From Asterella californica (taxonomy: Eukaryota > Streptophyta > Marchantiopsida > Marchantiales > Aytoniaceae): 64,000 nt of DNA. The position numbers and the translations under genes are program-made. Below, piece by piece: positions 1 through 9,880 of the stretch. How positions within the stretch are numbered: the stretch's first letter is position 1; the number at the start of each line of letters is the position of its first letter. The DNA is taken from assembly GCA_036924285.1 (NCBI GenBank), contig JAYKYS010000008.1, forward strand, positions 13,873,001 through 13,937,000, written 5' to 3'. Below the pieces are notes generated by a model. The model was given only the letters and a program-made list of their open reading frames with translations. It searched no databases and was not told the DNA's origin.

Positions 1-789
1 CAAGTATTCCATTATTTGTGTGTATGCTTATATACATTTCATTAGGTATGACTATCTTAAAGGTTACTCTAGTTTGAAGATCTAAATTTAGAGTGATCAA
101 AAGTAGTCACAACTAGCTGAGATAGTTATAACTAAGTTGAGGAAACTATTAGAGGTTCCACTATGGCACTATAGGACAAGTGCGGAGCTCTAAATATGCT
201 TTCCAAAAGTATGTAACTTTGTTGACCATCGCTGATTGGATGCATGATGAAAAGTCATGCACAAAGATCTAAAGGTGCTCCTCAAAAGACGTATTAGTGT
301 GTTGTCGTCTTTCGATTGGATAGCGTGGAAAGTTAACACTTTACAAAAGCTAAAGTAGGAGAATCTCTTACTTTAGTAAAGTAGAACAAGTAATGTGTGT
401 GCTATTCTTAAGTCTTAGTAGCATTTAGAAGTTTTACTATTTTGGATTGCGCACTTACCATGAGGTAATGTAACTTAGTGAAAGTTACCACGGTAAGAAG
501 TTGTAGAGTATATAAGGAGGAGTTGAGAAGGTGGAAGACACTCTCATTTTCCTGTCTATAAGTAAAGTGAGCATTGGAGACCTTGGGAGTCCTTGAGTAC
601 TATGTGATGCAATGTGGAGGGCGGGGTTAGAACTTGTTTGCAGGAACGCTATTAGAGGGACCGATGTGACCATACGGGTCAGAGTGTTGAGTGAAGTGAG
701 CATGGGTATGATAGAATCTTTGTAATTAAGGTGCACTAGTAATCCTAGTCATCTGAGGTACCCCTGGGTGAGAGACAGGCCGGCTTACA
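1..789 (+). repeat. 5' LTR of element A (first 10 bp outside window)
   Basis: This stretch matches 7750-8538 base for base except at three positions. It ends in CA just before the primer-binding site. A TATA-like TATATAAGG lies at about 509-517 and would mark the U3/R promoter. Confidence 0.96.
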
Positions 790-792
790 TTT

Positions 793-810
793 TGGTTCCG
801 TTGCCGGGAT
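793..810 (+). other. Primer-binding site, tRNA-Glu type
   Basis: TGGTTCCGTTGCCGGGAT starts four bases after the LTR end. From memory of plant tRNA sequences, its first 17 bases are complementary to the 3' end of tRNA-Glu including CCA. The frequent tRNA-Asp type would begin TGGCGCCG instead. This sets the tRNA priming minus-strand synthesis. Confidence 0.7.
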
Positions 811-1379
811 CTCGATACAAAGATTCATATTTAGTTGTTAGTACAATTCATTTCTGTTTTTGAGCATGAGTTCAGAACCTTTGTACATACACCATGTTAT
901 AGAGGGCAAGATAAGCTTTCCAATAAGCTTGATATCTCCGAGAGATCAATTGTAAGGAGAGAGTTATGTCTTTCGGAAGTTAAGGAGATTTTTCGGTATC
1001 AAATAGTGAGCTCTCGAGAAGGAGTTTACAGTCATTTTCATATTTTCAGTTTTTAGAATTAGACCTTGAAATCTTCCATGCTGATAGCTTGCAAGATAAG
1101 CTATCTAGGCACCCAAATCATGCATGAATTGATCAAGTAGAACTGGAGTTATGGCATTCGAAGCGAAGGGGGGTCAAATCTGTTATATCGCTTGCTGAAG
1201 TAAAAGAGTGAAAGAATTTCAGAATTCTTGAGAGGGTTATGTTCGATCTCTGAGGCTCAGGGTTGACAAGTTAAGCTTCTACTTAGTAATGTGAGAGATT
1301 GCTAAGCGAGAAGATAGTCGAGTGATCAAAAGTGTCAAACAAACTATAGAGCGAGAGAGATGTATGACGGATCATCGTC

Positions 1380-1844
1380 GTGGAAGGACAGCAAGAGTGG
1401 AAATTGAGGTTGAGCAAGATCCCTCAAGGCTATGCGGTGATAGTTACCGCTGATCTGGCGAAAGGAGAATTTCGACTAGAATTTGAGGAAGAAGCAGAGA
1501 GTAGTCGTAAGAACCAAGAGAAGAACTCGAGGTGTTTTTTATGTGGAGAAGAAGGACATAAAGTGAGCAAGTGTCCTACGAAGAATAGACTTTTGCGTGA
1601 GCGAAGAGGGTTGGTCGACTTAAGCTTACACATAGGTCCTTCTTCTCCTAGACAAGGCGTCATTGACCCTACAACCTTTTGTCCTAGATGTGGAGTGGAC
1701 GGGATTCCAATTGAGCACGAGTGTAGCGCAGTGGTTGCTTTGCTAGAAACTGTAGCCGAAGGTCTCGAGAGAAGGTTGAGTGTAGAAATGGAACGAGTGA
1801 AGACCTCTAGCGAGGATGGAGATAGTCTGTCATACGAGAGATAA
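1380..1844 (+). CDS. Extra ORF upstream of gag with CCHC zinc knuckle
   Basis: The 154-codon frame lies between the PBS and gag. It carries a retroviral-type zinc knuckle CX2CX4HX4C (C52-F-L-C to C65) after an acidic stretch, then a second Cys-rich motif (CPRCG...HEC) near residues 100-114. The frame opens on GTG. An ATG at 1364 lies in another frame that ends at about 1453, so a one-base slip near the start is likely. It is not the main gag, which follows at 1980 with its own knuckle. Extra ORFs before gag are known in some plant gypsy lineages such as Ogre/Tat. It might bind nucleic acid, but its role is unknown. Confidence 0.6.
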   Translation: MEGQQEWKLRLSKIPQGYAVIVTADLAKGEFRLEFEEEAESSRKNQEKNSRCFLCGEEGHKVSKCPTKNRLLRERRGLVDLSLHIGPSSPRQGVIDPTTFCPRCGVDGIPIEHECSAVVALLETVAEGLERRLSVEMERVKTSSEDGDSLSYER

Positions 1845-1979
1845 GATGACCATGAGGGTCAAACTTATTCCAACCTTTGGAGAGGAGAGAGCTCAACGGG
1901 GAAATTGTGGATTGCGGTGAAGTGCGATCTTCACATCCGCAAGCAGTTCCTTGAGTAAGAAGAAGAAAAGAAGAGAAGA

Positions 1980-2846
1980 ATGGGGAAACTTCCGGTGTTC
2001 TACGGGAAGGATGGAGAAGACGTGGAAGGATTTGTGAGGGACTTCAAAAAAGCATGCATTGGCAATGGAGATCGAAAGAAGAGCGAGTGGGTAGGGTTGA
2101 TACCTGAATTTCTTGAGAATTCTGCATTGACATGGTATGAGGATAGGAAGAAGAGAAGCGTAGTGGGGACTCCAGTTGATACTTGGGAAGTATTGACGGA
2201 GGCCTTAATTGAAACTTTTCTTCTCGATGAAAGTTACGAGAAGTTAATGGTAGAGGTAACTTACCTCAAACAAGGAGAGAAAGAGAAAGTAAGGACTTAC
2301 GCCGAGAGGGTGGAGAAATTAGAACAAAAGTTTCGGGTGGTTTTACGAAAGAGTGGAGATGTAGTAGAGCCAACGATGGTGGGCATTGGAGCAATGCTCA
2401 CAAAGAATTTTATTGGAGGATTGAGGCCGGAGATTCGAACACAAGTGCGGTATGAGAGACCAACTTCGAAGGCTGATGCAATGAAGATCGCAACCAGGAT
2501 GGAAGAGAGTCTGGATGGAGACGACTTGCAACCAATGACTGTTGGGGCATCATGTGGGGATGTGCAAGTGCCGAACATGCCAACTCTGACGACTGCGAGT
2601 GTTCCGACTGTTCAATTTCAGAATCTGACTCCGATAGCTCCTACTAGTGCAGTTACAGCCATTGTACCATCCAGATCTGTTACTCCCGACTTTCGTGATG
2701 AGTTGAAAAGTCTGACAAAATTTGGCAGATTTGAAGATCAACATGGTGAATTTGTTGCAACACCGGAGTCCAAATGTGAGAGGAGGCTCACGAGGTTATG
2801 GGAACTATCAGTCCAGAGGTGGACCACCGCAAGGATCACCAAGTAA
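1980..2846 (+). CDS. gag (capsid region) of element A
   Basis: The frame opens with ATG and encodes a retrotransposon gag domain. Visible marks are the FYGKDGEDVEGFVRDF start, an ALTWYED motif and a WEVLTEALIETF helix followed by a YLKQGEKE turn, as in plant gypsy capsids. The last roughly 40 residues (from about 2717) are out of frame with the true continuation: the glycine-rich linker and zinc knuckle lie one frame over in the next ORF. One extra T in the AAAATTT run at 2717-2723 explains this. Programmed frameshifting is an alternative, but no heptamer slippery signal with a downstream structure is obvious. Confidence 0.85.
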   Translation: MGKLPVFYGKDGEDVEGFVRDFKKACIGNGDRKKSEWVGLIPEFLENSALTWYEDRKKRSVVGTPVDTWEVLTEALIETFLLDESYEKLMVEVTYLKQGEKEKVRTYAERVEKLEQKFRVVLRKSGDVVEPTMVGIGAMLTKNFIGGLRPEIRTQVRYERPTSKADAMKIATRMEESLDGDDLQPMTVGASCGDVQVPNMPTLTTASVPTVQFQNLTPIAPTSAVTAIVPSRSVTPDFRDELKSLTKFGRFEDQHGEFVATPESKCERRLTRLWELSVQRWTTARITK

Positions 2847-4740
2847 CTACACGAGCCAAGGATGTTTTACGTGTGGAGGATCACACTTCCAACGTAATTG
2901 TCCAAGTCGTAATGGTGGAACAGTGGATGGAGCTTCAACTTCACAAAGCAAGGACAAGGGTGTGGCATGCATTGACATCTTGGAGCCACGAGATGTACGA
3001 GAAGGTTTTCAATCTGTAGAGTTGTTGGCTCAAGAGAGGAAGAGGATGAGGACGCATTTCGACGAGGGAGAACCTGTCGTGATGGAAGATTCTCCAAGTC
3101 AAAATACTCGGAGTAGCAAATCTTCTTCAAAACCCAAAGAGCGGCGGAAGAAATTGGGAAATACTGATTTCACAATTTCAATGGAGCAATCAAAATACAA
3201 TGTGGTGGAGGACGTGGGTAAGCAACGAGCAAACATTACTGTGGGACAATTGATTGCTCTAAATCCTTCGGTGAGGAAAGAACTTCGTAGCGGTCTAAGC
3301 TCCCGACGAGGTCGGAAGAAGAAGGTAAATCCTTCTACTGTCGGTGTGAGTGCTTTAGATGCTAGTGAAGGAGAGGTGTGCAACAAGGCATCAAAAGTAG
3401 AGGCTCGTATCAATGGGAGAGATGTCTCGGATGTTCTAGTCGATGGAGGATCGGCAGTAAATGCCATCTCAGAACGACTCATGAGGAAGTTGGATCTAGT
3501 ACCACCTCGTCCTTCTAGTATCACGGTTGGCATGGCTAACAGACAGCGAGTTAGGCCATTGGGAGTGTTGGAGAGAGTTTGCGTGTCAGTAATGGGAGTG
3601 CAAGTAAACATGACATTTCAAATCTTGAAAGAGTCAAGTTATGAAATATTACTCGGAAGACCTTGGCTTCGAGCAGTACATGCAACGGATAACTGGCACA
3701 AAGGTTATTTACGCATCGGACCGAATCACCACCGGATCAAAGTTCCATTGCTCGGAGATCAAGTTGGGACGTCGGAATCGGATCGACCCACATCGGACTA
3801 CTGGGAGTCAGAAGTCGTCGATACTACTTCTGATGTAGGTACCAATTCTTCAGATTCAGAATCTGAAAATACATCGTCAGAAGAGGAGAGGGAAGAACGA
3901 AATGTGGGTGTGAACGTAGTGGATCTTTTCCCTTCTCCGGAAGTGCAAAGAGATAGAGACAAAGAACCGTTGACTTCCGAGGAGGTGGAGAGAAGAATTG
4001 CCACCTTACGTTATGGATCGAAGGTTACTAAAGAGGAGAAGAGTTGTTTCGAAGAGATCTTTCGCAAATACATTCATGTATTTGCATTTAGTTACAAGGA
4101 TCTGAGGGAGGTCACACTGGAGCAACATCGTATCGAGTTAGAGAAGGAAGTCAAACCGGTACGACAGAAGCAACGAAGAGTGAGTCCTCCAATTGCGGAT
4201 CTGGTGAAAGAAGAGATCGAGAAGCTGCACACTGCTGGATTCATTTACGAGGTGGAGCATTCTGAAGGGGTATCACCTATTGTGATCGTAAAGAAGAAAA
4301 ATGGCAAATTGAGAGTGTGTGTTGATTACAAGAAGCTCAATGCGGTCACAAAGAAGGATTATTATCCTCTACCTTTCATCGACGAGATCTTGGAAGAAGT
4401 GGCGGGAAACAAATGGTACAGCTTTGGAGATGGTTATAGCGGATATAAACAAATCAAAATTGCACCAGAACATCAACACCTGACCACTTTCACTATTCCG
4501 TGGGGTACGTTTGCATTTCGAGTCATGCCATTTGGTCTGTGTAATGCTCCTGCGACGTTTCAAAGGTTTATGAACAAAGTGTTCGAACCTTTCTTAGGAA
4601 AGTTTGTGAGAGATTTTATAGATGACTTTTGTGTTTACGGGAGTAAGGAGAAGCATTTTGAGCACCTTGTGAAGGTCTTAGAATGTTTAGATGTAGCAAA
4701 TGCATCTCTCAATCCGGAGAAAATGTATTTTTGGGTGTGA
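2722..4740 (+). pseudogene. gag knuckle, protease and reverse transcriptase of element A
   Basis: The 672-codon frame has no real start and continues gag after a frame slip. In order it shows a zinc knuckle (C48, C51, H55, C60, spaced CX2CX3HX4C), an aspartic protease with VDGGSAVNAIS around nt 3439 and a GRPWL motif, then reverse transcriptase with LRVCVDYKKLN, a PFGLCNAPATFQRF block and the active-site FIDDF around nt 4618. DGGS instead of DTG/DSG at the protease is seen in several plant gypsy lineages, so it need not be inactive. The frame ends early at 4738-4740 because one extra A in the run at 4717-4720 shifts it. Reverse transcriptase continues in the next frame. Confidence 0.9.
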
Positions 4741-5563
4741 GGAAGGGTTACTCTTGGGTCATATCATATCCAAGGACGGCATTGTCGTTGATCCAGAGAA
4801 GGTGCAAAAGATCTTAGAGCTCCCTTTTTCTATTACTCTCACTAAACTACGACAGTTTTTAGGTATGGTGGGGTATTATCGAAGGTTTATACTCTCGTTC
4901 TCACATAAAGCGTATGCTTTGACTGTATATATGAAGAAGGGAGTAGATTACGTGTTGATTTTAGGAGATGAAGAAGCTCTAGCCGCCTTTGAGGAACTGA
5001 AGAAAGCTCTTACTTCAGCTCCAATCTTGGTTAAGCCCGATTGGAATAAACAGTTTATTCTATATACGGATGCTTCAAATATAGCAGTAAGATGTACTTT
5101 AAGTCAGTATGATGTTGAAGGTAGAGATCATCCTATCGCATATGCTAGTCGGCAAATGGTCAAGGCAGAGAGAAATTATTCTGTGACAGAGAGAGAAGGA
5201 TTAGCAGTGATCTATGCTTTGAGGAAATTTCGACATTATCTCATAGGAGGCAAGTTCACTATAGTTACAGATCATAAGGCATTGAAGTACATCTTCAATA
5301 AACCTATGGTCGAAGGACGATTAGCAAGGTGGAAGCTCTTATTGTCAGAGTACGACTATGAGATTTGCGATCGACCAGGGAAGAAACACGCGAATACAGA
5401 TTTACTATCTAGAGCTTACGATGGCGATGGAGAGGAGCCGGTGGATGACACCTTTCCTGACGAAGATTTGATGGTCTTGATGAGAAACTCTATTATCCCA
5501 ATAGAATATCAAGAAATTTGGGATTTTGTTACGAAAGGTGTCTATCCAGATGGGATGCGGACC
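4700..5563 (+). pseudogene. Reverse transcriptase thumb and RNase H of element A
   Basis: After the slip at 4717-4720 the protein continues with the connection region (a LRQFLGMVGYYRRF block) and RNase H. The RNase H marks are TDASN (first catalytic Asp), the E of EREGLAV and TDHKAL. The next residues, around TDLLSRAYDGDGEEP, lead to the integrase. At 5563 the frame is cut by the solo LTR. The last whole codon before the insertion ends exactly at 5563. Confidence 0.9.
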
Positions 5564-6477
5564 TGTAAACCCTCTGCGGTCCTATCGATCACTACCCCCC
5601 CGATCTCTCAACCTCCACGATCGTCATCCACGAATCTGCAACATGTCGGGCTTGTCTCTCACTCAGGGGTCACCTCTGATGGCTTTGATGGAAGCACACC
5701 ATGAACTTGAAGGGAAAATGCTGAGTTCACTCATTCATACACCCACAAACTTATCAACTAAAAATCTCCTTAAACACATCAACTAAAAATCCTCCATTCT
5801 AACAACGTCTCTCAAGTTCTCACATGCTAAAAATATCCCACACTCTCTATATTACTCAAGTTGTCATTATGACAATGTGAAAACAAGGATGAGGAGCTCT
5901 TCTCTACTCCTCTATTTATACATTCTAGGTTTTTACTTTGGTACCCCCGGTAACTCAGCCGTAACTACTTTTACTGGGTTTTACTAAGATATTACTTAAG
6001 GTAAAAGCATTGATCACATGGCCTTTTTACCTTTTCACATGGGCTTATTCCTTCAAAGTCAACAACTTCTAGAAGGATTCTGGAATATTCTCAAGGAATC
6101 TCGAATTTCCACCCCCCCTCTACACTAGGACCCACTAAAAAGGAAACATGTGGAATCTCTTCTTGTTTTTAATGCCCACAAAGTCCACAACTTTAATCCA
6201 ACCACTAATATCAAGTCAAAAAGGAGATAAGGGATACTTTCCACCCCCTTTCTATCTTTTGGACAAGATGACAAGATAGTAGTGCTCACTCTTTAGCAAA
6301 TATCTGAATTCTGCCAAAAGTACAGCTAAGTTTAACCATAACTAACTTTTAGCTAGTCATGACTAACTTGATACATCCTTAAAGTACTTTGGCAGCCAAT
6401 AAACATTCTCAACACTTAGTTATAACTAAACACCTTACTAATAGACAAACTTCCTATGTGTAACATAGGTCGTTACA
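5564..6477 (-). mobile_element. Solo LTR of a different element inside element A pol
   Basis: This 914-bp block separates RNase H from integrase. Read on the minus strand it begins TGTAACGACC and ends GGGTTTACA, the TG...CA form of an LTR. It is flanked by GACC on both sides (5560-5563 and 6478-6481), a probable 4-bp target duplication. A TATA-like TATAAATAG lies on the minus strand near 5920-5930. No internal coding region is present, so it is a solo LTR left by LTR-LTR recombination. Without it and one GACC copy, the reading frames on the two sides are in register. Confidence 0.85.
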
Positions 6478-6481
6478 GACC

Positions 6482-7726
6482 AGAGAGAAGAAGGCATTGG
6501 TGAAACGAAGTCAACCTTACTCGGTGGTGGAAGGTGTGTTATTCCGTGAAGGAGTTGATGGGGTCCTGAGAAGAGCTGCGAGCAAGGAGGAGTCTCTACG
6601 ACTCATGGAAGAATTCCATGACGGTCCAGTATGTGGAGGACATTTCGCAGGCAAGTTGACGGCTCATAAGATACTCGACGCAGGATATCACTGGAGGGGG
6701 ATGTTTAGAGATTGCTTGACGTATTGTAAAACCTGTGATGTTTGTCAAGCTTTCGCTATTAAATCTAGTGTTTCCACTCCTCTTAGATCTATTCCGGTTC
6801 TCGGACCTTTCGAGAAATGGAGAATAGATTTTGTTGGGCCTTTGAATCGCACCCCTCGCAACAATAAGTATATTGTTGTAGCCACAGATTATTTTACGAA
6901 GTGGGTAGAAGCTAGACCTCTTGTAACTATTGGAGAAGTTGAGGTGGGTAGATTTCTGTACGAACGGATCATTACTAGGTTTGGATGTCCTCTGGAGTTA
7001 GTTTCTGACAGGGGTCGAGAATTTGTGAGTGGTATGACTACTGCTATGTGCACCCACTTCTCCATTTCTCAAAGGGTTACTACTTCATATAAACCTAGTT
7101 CAAACGGGTTGGTAGAGAGGACAAACTTTACCTTGTGTCAAATGTTAGCAAAGGATGCTGACATGGAAGGGGCTAAACACAACTGGGACAAGCGTCTTCA
7201 TGCGGTTCTATGGGAGTATCGTACAACAGTGAAGACGTCTACGAGATATTCACCTTTCAAGATGGTGTATGGGTTGGAATCAAGATTACCAATCCAGTTC
7301 GACCTAACCACCTTTCAGACCTTGCAAGCTGGACTGAAGAGAAAGGGTGGTCCAATAGCTGAGAAAGAGAGGAGAGAAACCTTGTTGGAGCTGGAGGAGA
7401 ATAGAGACGACGCAACTCAACGAATTGAGATGGCTCAGCTACAACAGAAGAAGAGCTATGACAAGCGCTTGGCGAAGAACAAAACGAAGTTACAGCCATT
7501 TCAAGAGGGTGAGTGGGTGATGTTATGGGATGCTATTAGGCACAAGCGAGTTCAAAAGAAATTCTTACGTCGATATTTTGGATCTTTCATCATCTCCAAA
7601 GTGTGGAGTAATGGCACCTACGATCTTCAAGAAAGGAGTGGTACGTTCTTCGACCGAGTGAACCACGACAAGCTAAAGAAGTTCCATCAACGTGATACTT
7701 CACTCCGAGGACGGAGTGAAAATTAA
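6482..7726 (+). CDS. Integrase of element A
   Basis: The frame is open to TAA at 7724-7726. It shows an N-terminal HHCC zinc-binding domain (the two Cys in CKTCDVCQ), the catalytic core with first Asp in RIDFVGP, second Asp in VSDRGREF and Glu in NGLVERTNF, and a basic C-terminal part with the WVMLWD and GPF-like GSFIISKVW region. No chromodomain is seen before the stop. The first codons belong to the interrupted upstream pol frame, and there is no start of its own. Confidence 0.9.
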   Translation, partial: REKKALVKRSQPYSVVEGVLFREGVDGVLRRAASKEESLRLMEEFHDGPVCGGHFAGKLTAHKILDAGYHWRGMFRDCLTYCKTCDVCQAFAIKSSVSTPLRSIPVLGPFEKWRIDFVGPLNRTPRNNKYIVVATDYFTKWVEARPLVTIGEVEVGRFLYERIITRFGCPLELVSDRGREFVSGMTTAMCTHFSISQRVTTSYKPSSNGLVERTNFTLCQMLAKDADMEGAKHNWDKRLHAVLWEYRTTVKTSTRYSPFKMVYGLESRLPIQFDLTTFQTLQAGLKRKGGPIAEKERRETLLELEENRDDATQRIEMAQLQQKKSYDKRLAKNKTKLQPFQEGEWVMLWDAIRHKRVQKKFLRRYFGSFIISKVWSNGTYDLQERSGTFFDRVNHDKLKKFHQRDTSLRGRSEN

Positions 7727-7739
7727 GTCTGGGGGTAAA
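7726..7739 (+). other. Polypurine tract of element A
   Basis: The purine-rich run AGTCTGGGGGTAAA lies directly before the 3' LTR TG. It is in the position expected for the plus-strand primer. Confidence 0.8.
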
Positions 7740-8538
7740 TGTCACACCACAAGTATCCCATTATTTGTGTGTATGCTTATATACATTTCATTAGGTATGA
7801 CTATCTTAAAGGTTACTCTAGTTTGAAGATCTAAATTTAGAGTGATCAAAAGTAGTCACAACTAGCTGAGATAGTTATAACTAAGTTGAGGAAACTATTA
7901 GAGGTTCCACTATGGCACTATAGGACAAGTGCGGAGCTCTAAATATGCTTTCCAAAAGTATGTAACTTTGTTGACCATCGCTGATTGGATGCATGATGAA
8001 AAGTCATGCACAAAGATCTAAAGGTGCTCCTCAAAAGACGTATTAGTGTGTTGTCGTCTTTCGATTGGATAGCGTGGAAAGTTAACACTTTACAAAAGCT
8101 AAAGTAGGAGAATCTCTTACTTTAGTAAAGTAGAACAAGTAATGTGTGTGCTATTCTTAAGTCTTAGTAGCCTTTAGAAGTTTTACTATTTTGGATTGCG
8201 CACTTACCATGAGGTAATGTAACTTAGTGAAAGTTACCACGGTAAGAAGTTGTAGAGTATATAAGGAGGAGTTGAGAAGGTGGAAGACACTCTCATTTTC
8301 CTGTCTATAAGTAAAGTGAGCATTGGAGACCTTGGGAGTCCTTGAGTACTATGTGATGCAATGTGGAGGGCGGGGTTAGAACTTGTTTGCAGGAACGCTA
8401 TTAGAGGGACCAATGTGACCATACGGGTCAGAGTGTTGAGTGAAGTGAGCATGGGTATGATAGAATCTTTGTAATTAAGGTGCACTAGTAATCCTAGTCA
8501 TCTGAGGTACCCCTGGGTGAGAGACAGGCCGGCTTACA
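7740..8538 (+). repeat. 3' LTR of element A (799 bp, complete)
   Basis: It begins TGTCACACCACAAG and ends GGCTTACA, so it has TG...CA termini. It aligns with 1-789 at an exact offset of 7749 with three substitutions. TATA-like TATATAAGG is at 8258-8266. The small open frame on its minus strand (8234-8485, also 485-736) is only a repeat shadow. Confidence 0.97.
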
Positions 8539-9681
8539 GGGCCGGGGACTTTTGACTGTGTGGCAGGACCTCTCGCACGTAAGCAGACATCTTTGCCGAT
8601 ATCATGTGGCGGGGTGGGCTTATTATCCATGGAGGAGATTGCTCCGACAGCCTTTTTGGGTAGTTGGGCCCTCTCAGCACCTTGGCTCTGTTATCGTTTT
8701 CTCGTGTGAGATAGACTTATTCTAGAGAGCTACGTGACAGAGGTGGAGGATGGTTCTTATCCACTACTGATGTGTCTCTGTGAGACAAGAGATGGCCTGA
8801 CTCTTGAAGCACGTGAGGCACACCCTCGATTCGATACCTTAGCTATCGATGGATCTCGCGGACTACAGTCTTCTCTGACGGGGCACCACTTCCAACAGGT
8901 TCTCCATGCTCTCTTAGTGGATCTTTCCATCTCACAGGATACTAGAGCTCGACTCCGCTCTTGTTCGGACAAGGGCGCATGCTCTTGGCTCATAGCTCGA
9001 CCTTGCATTAGAGCGTTTCGACTCGCACCGACTATCTTCTCTACAGCGATGAGGTTCCACCTAGGCTTGGTACAGCCTGTTACTTCGGCACTATCCACTT
9101 GTGAGTGCGGTGTCTCGCTCGACACATCGGATCGCCATCTTGCTCGATGTCCTCATGGTGGATAGCGGATAGCTACCCACGATGTCATCAGAGACGTCGT
9201 GTTTGTCTTAGCACGGGAGAGCGATCACATGACGTGGAGAGAGCGTTGATATGTCCTTCAGACAGGAGGATCAGTGAGAGCTGACTTGTACATGATGAGA
9301 GAGGATCAGGTCTCAATGGCTGATGTGGTTGTCACGGATCCGACACGAGACTCAGTGGCGGCACAGGTGATCATCCATCTCCCAGGATGGGCTGCAGGCG
9401 TGGCGGCAGCAGCGAAGGTGACCAAGTATAAGGGTATGCAAGTGGGACATCACTTCATCCCTTTAGCTTTGGAGATATACGGATCGACATGTCTGGAGTT
9501 CGCCGTCTTTCTGAGAGACTGTGCTAGAGCCTATCATGAGAGGCGTCAGGGAGTTCCACTTTCTCTTTCTTTTTGAACCATGTTTTTTAGGCAGCGAGTT
9601 TCTATTGCTCTACAGAGAGCTTTAGCAGGAGCAGTTCACAAGAGGGCAATCGCAGTAGGTGATGCTTCTTCAGATGCGCCA
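8539..9681 (+). pseudogene. C-terminal part of a retroelement with a restriction-like nuclease tail
   Basis: One reading frame runs from the LTR edge to at least 9681 and is interrupted by four stops (TGA 8707, TAG 9163, TGA 9247, TGA 9574) with no frameshift. It encodes LPISCGGVGL and APTAFLGSWAL, typical of the region after reverse transcriptase in such elements. A Cys-His module follows (CECG...D..DRHLARCPHGG). Next is a nuclease-like part with RADLY, MADVVVTDP and K-containing VTKYKG, then FIPLALEIYG and a FFRQRVSIALQRA tail. This resembles the PD-(D/E)XK-like domain at the end of some algal and bryophyte retroelements. The upstream part is missing, probably split off by element A. Confidence 0.6.
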
Positions 9682-9756
9682 GTTGTTTGTAGAGGTACTG
9701 ATTTTTTGATCTCCGACATTATAGGTGCGACAGACGATTATAGAGCTACTGATAAC

Positions 9757-9880
9757 GGATGTTCTTCCCTTCGGAGCGGTTGTTGCTTGGCCCTTCGGGT
9801 CCTTTCTTTTCCTTGTGAGGCTTGATGGGGTCTTCCCATCCGTTTGCTATTCACTGGGTCACGTTTTTCCATTTGGTAAA
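9757..9880 (+). repeat. Dispersed repeat tail, copy 1
   Basis: The sequence around GCTTGATGGGGTCTTCCCAT follows the nuclease pseudogene directly. It recurs at 17045-17160 (minus) and 20125-20220 (plus). It is probably the 3' non-coding end of that retroelement family. Confidence 0.6.

Larger units (their letters stand above)
1..8538 (+). mobile_element. Ty3/gypsy LTR retrotransposon A, nearly complete, disrupted
   Basis: Two direct LTRs (1-789 and 7740-8538) bracket a primer-binding site, an extra 5' ORF, gag, protease, reverse transcriptase, RNase H, integrase and a polypurine tract, in the order typical of Ty3/gypsy. The first 10 bases of the 5' LTR lie outside the window. By eye the LTRs differ at three positions (8, 423 and 663 of the left copy) with no indels, so the insertion is recent. 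Coding capacity is broken by a one-base slip near 2717-2723, another in the A-run at 4717-4720, and a solo LTR at 5564-6477. No chromodomain follows the integrase, so it is probably not a chromovirus. The right LTR abuts an older retroelement. Confidence 0.95.

Noticed and set aside
485..736. Open frame of 83 codons on the minus strand, repeated at 8234-8485
   Set aside because: It lies wholly inside the two LTRs and is conserved only because the LTRs are nearly identical.
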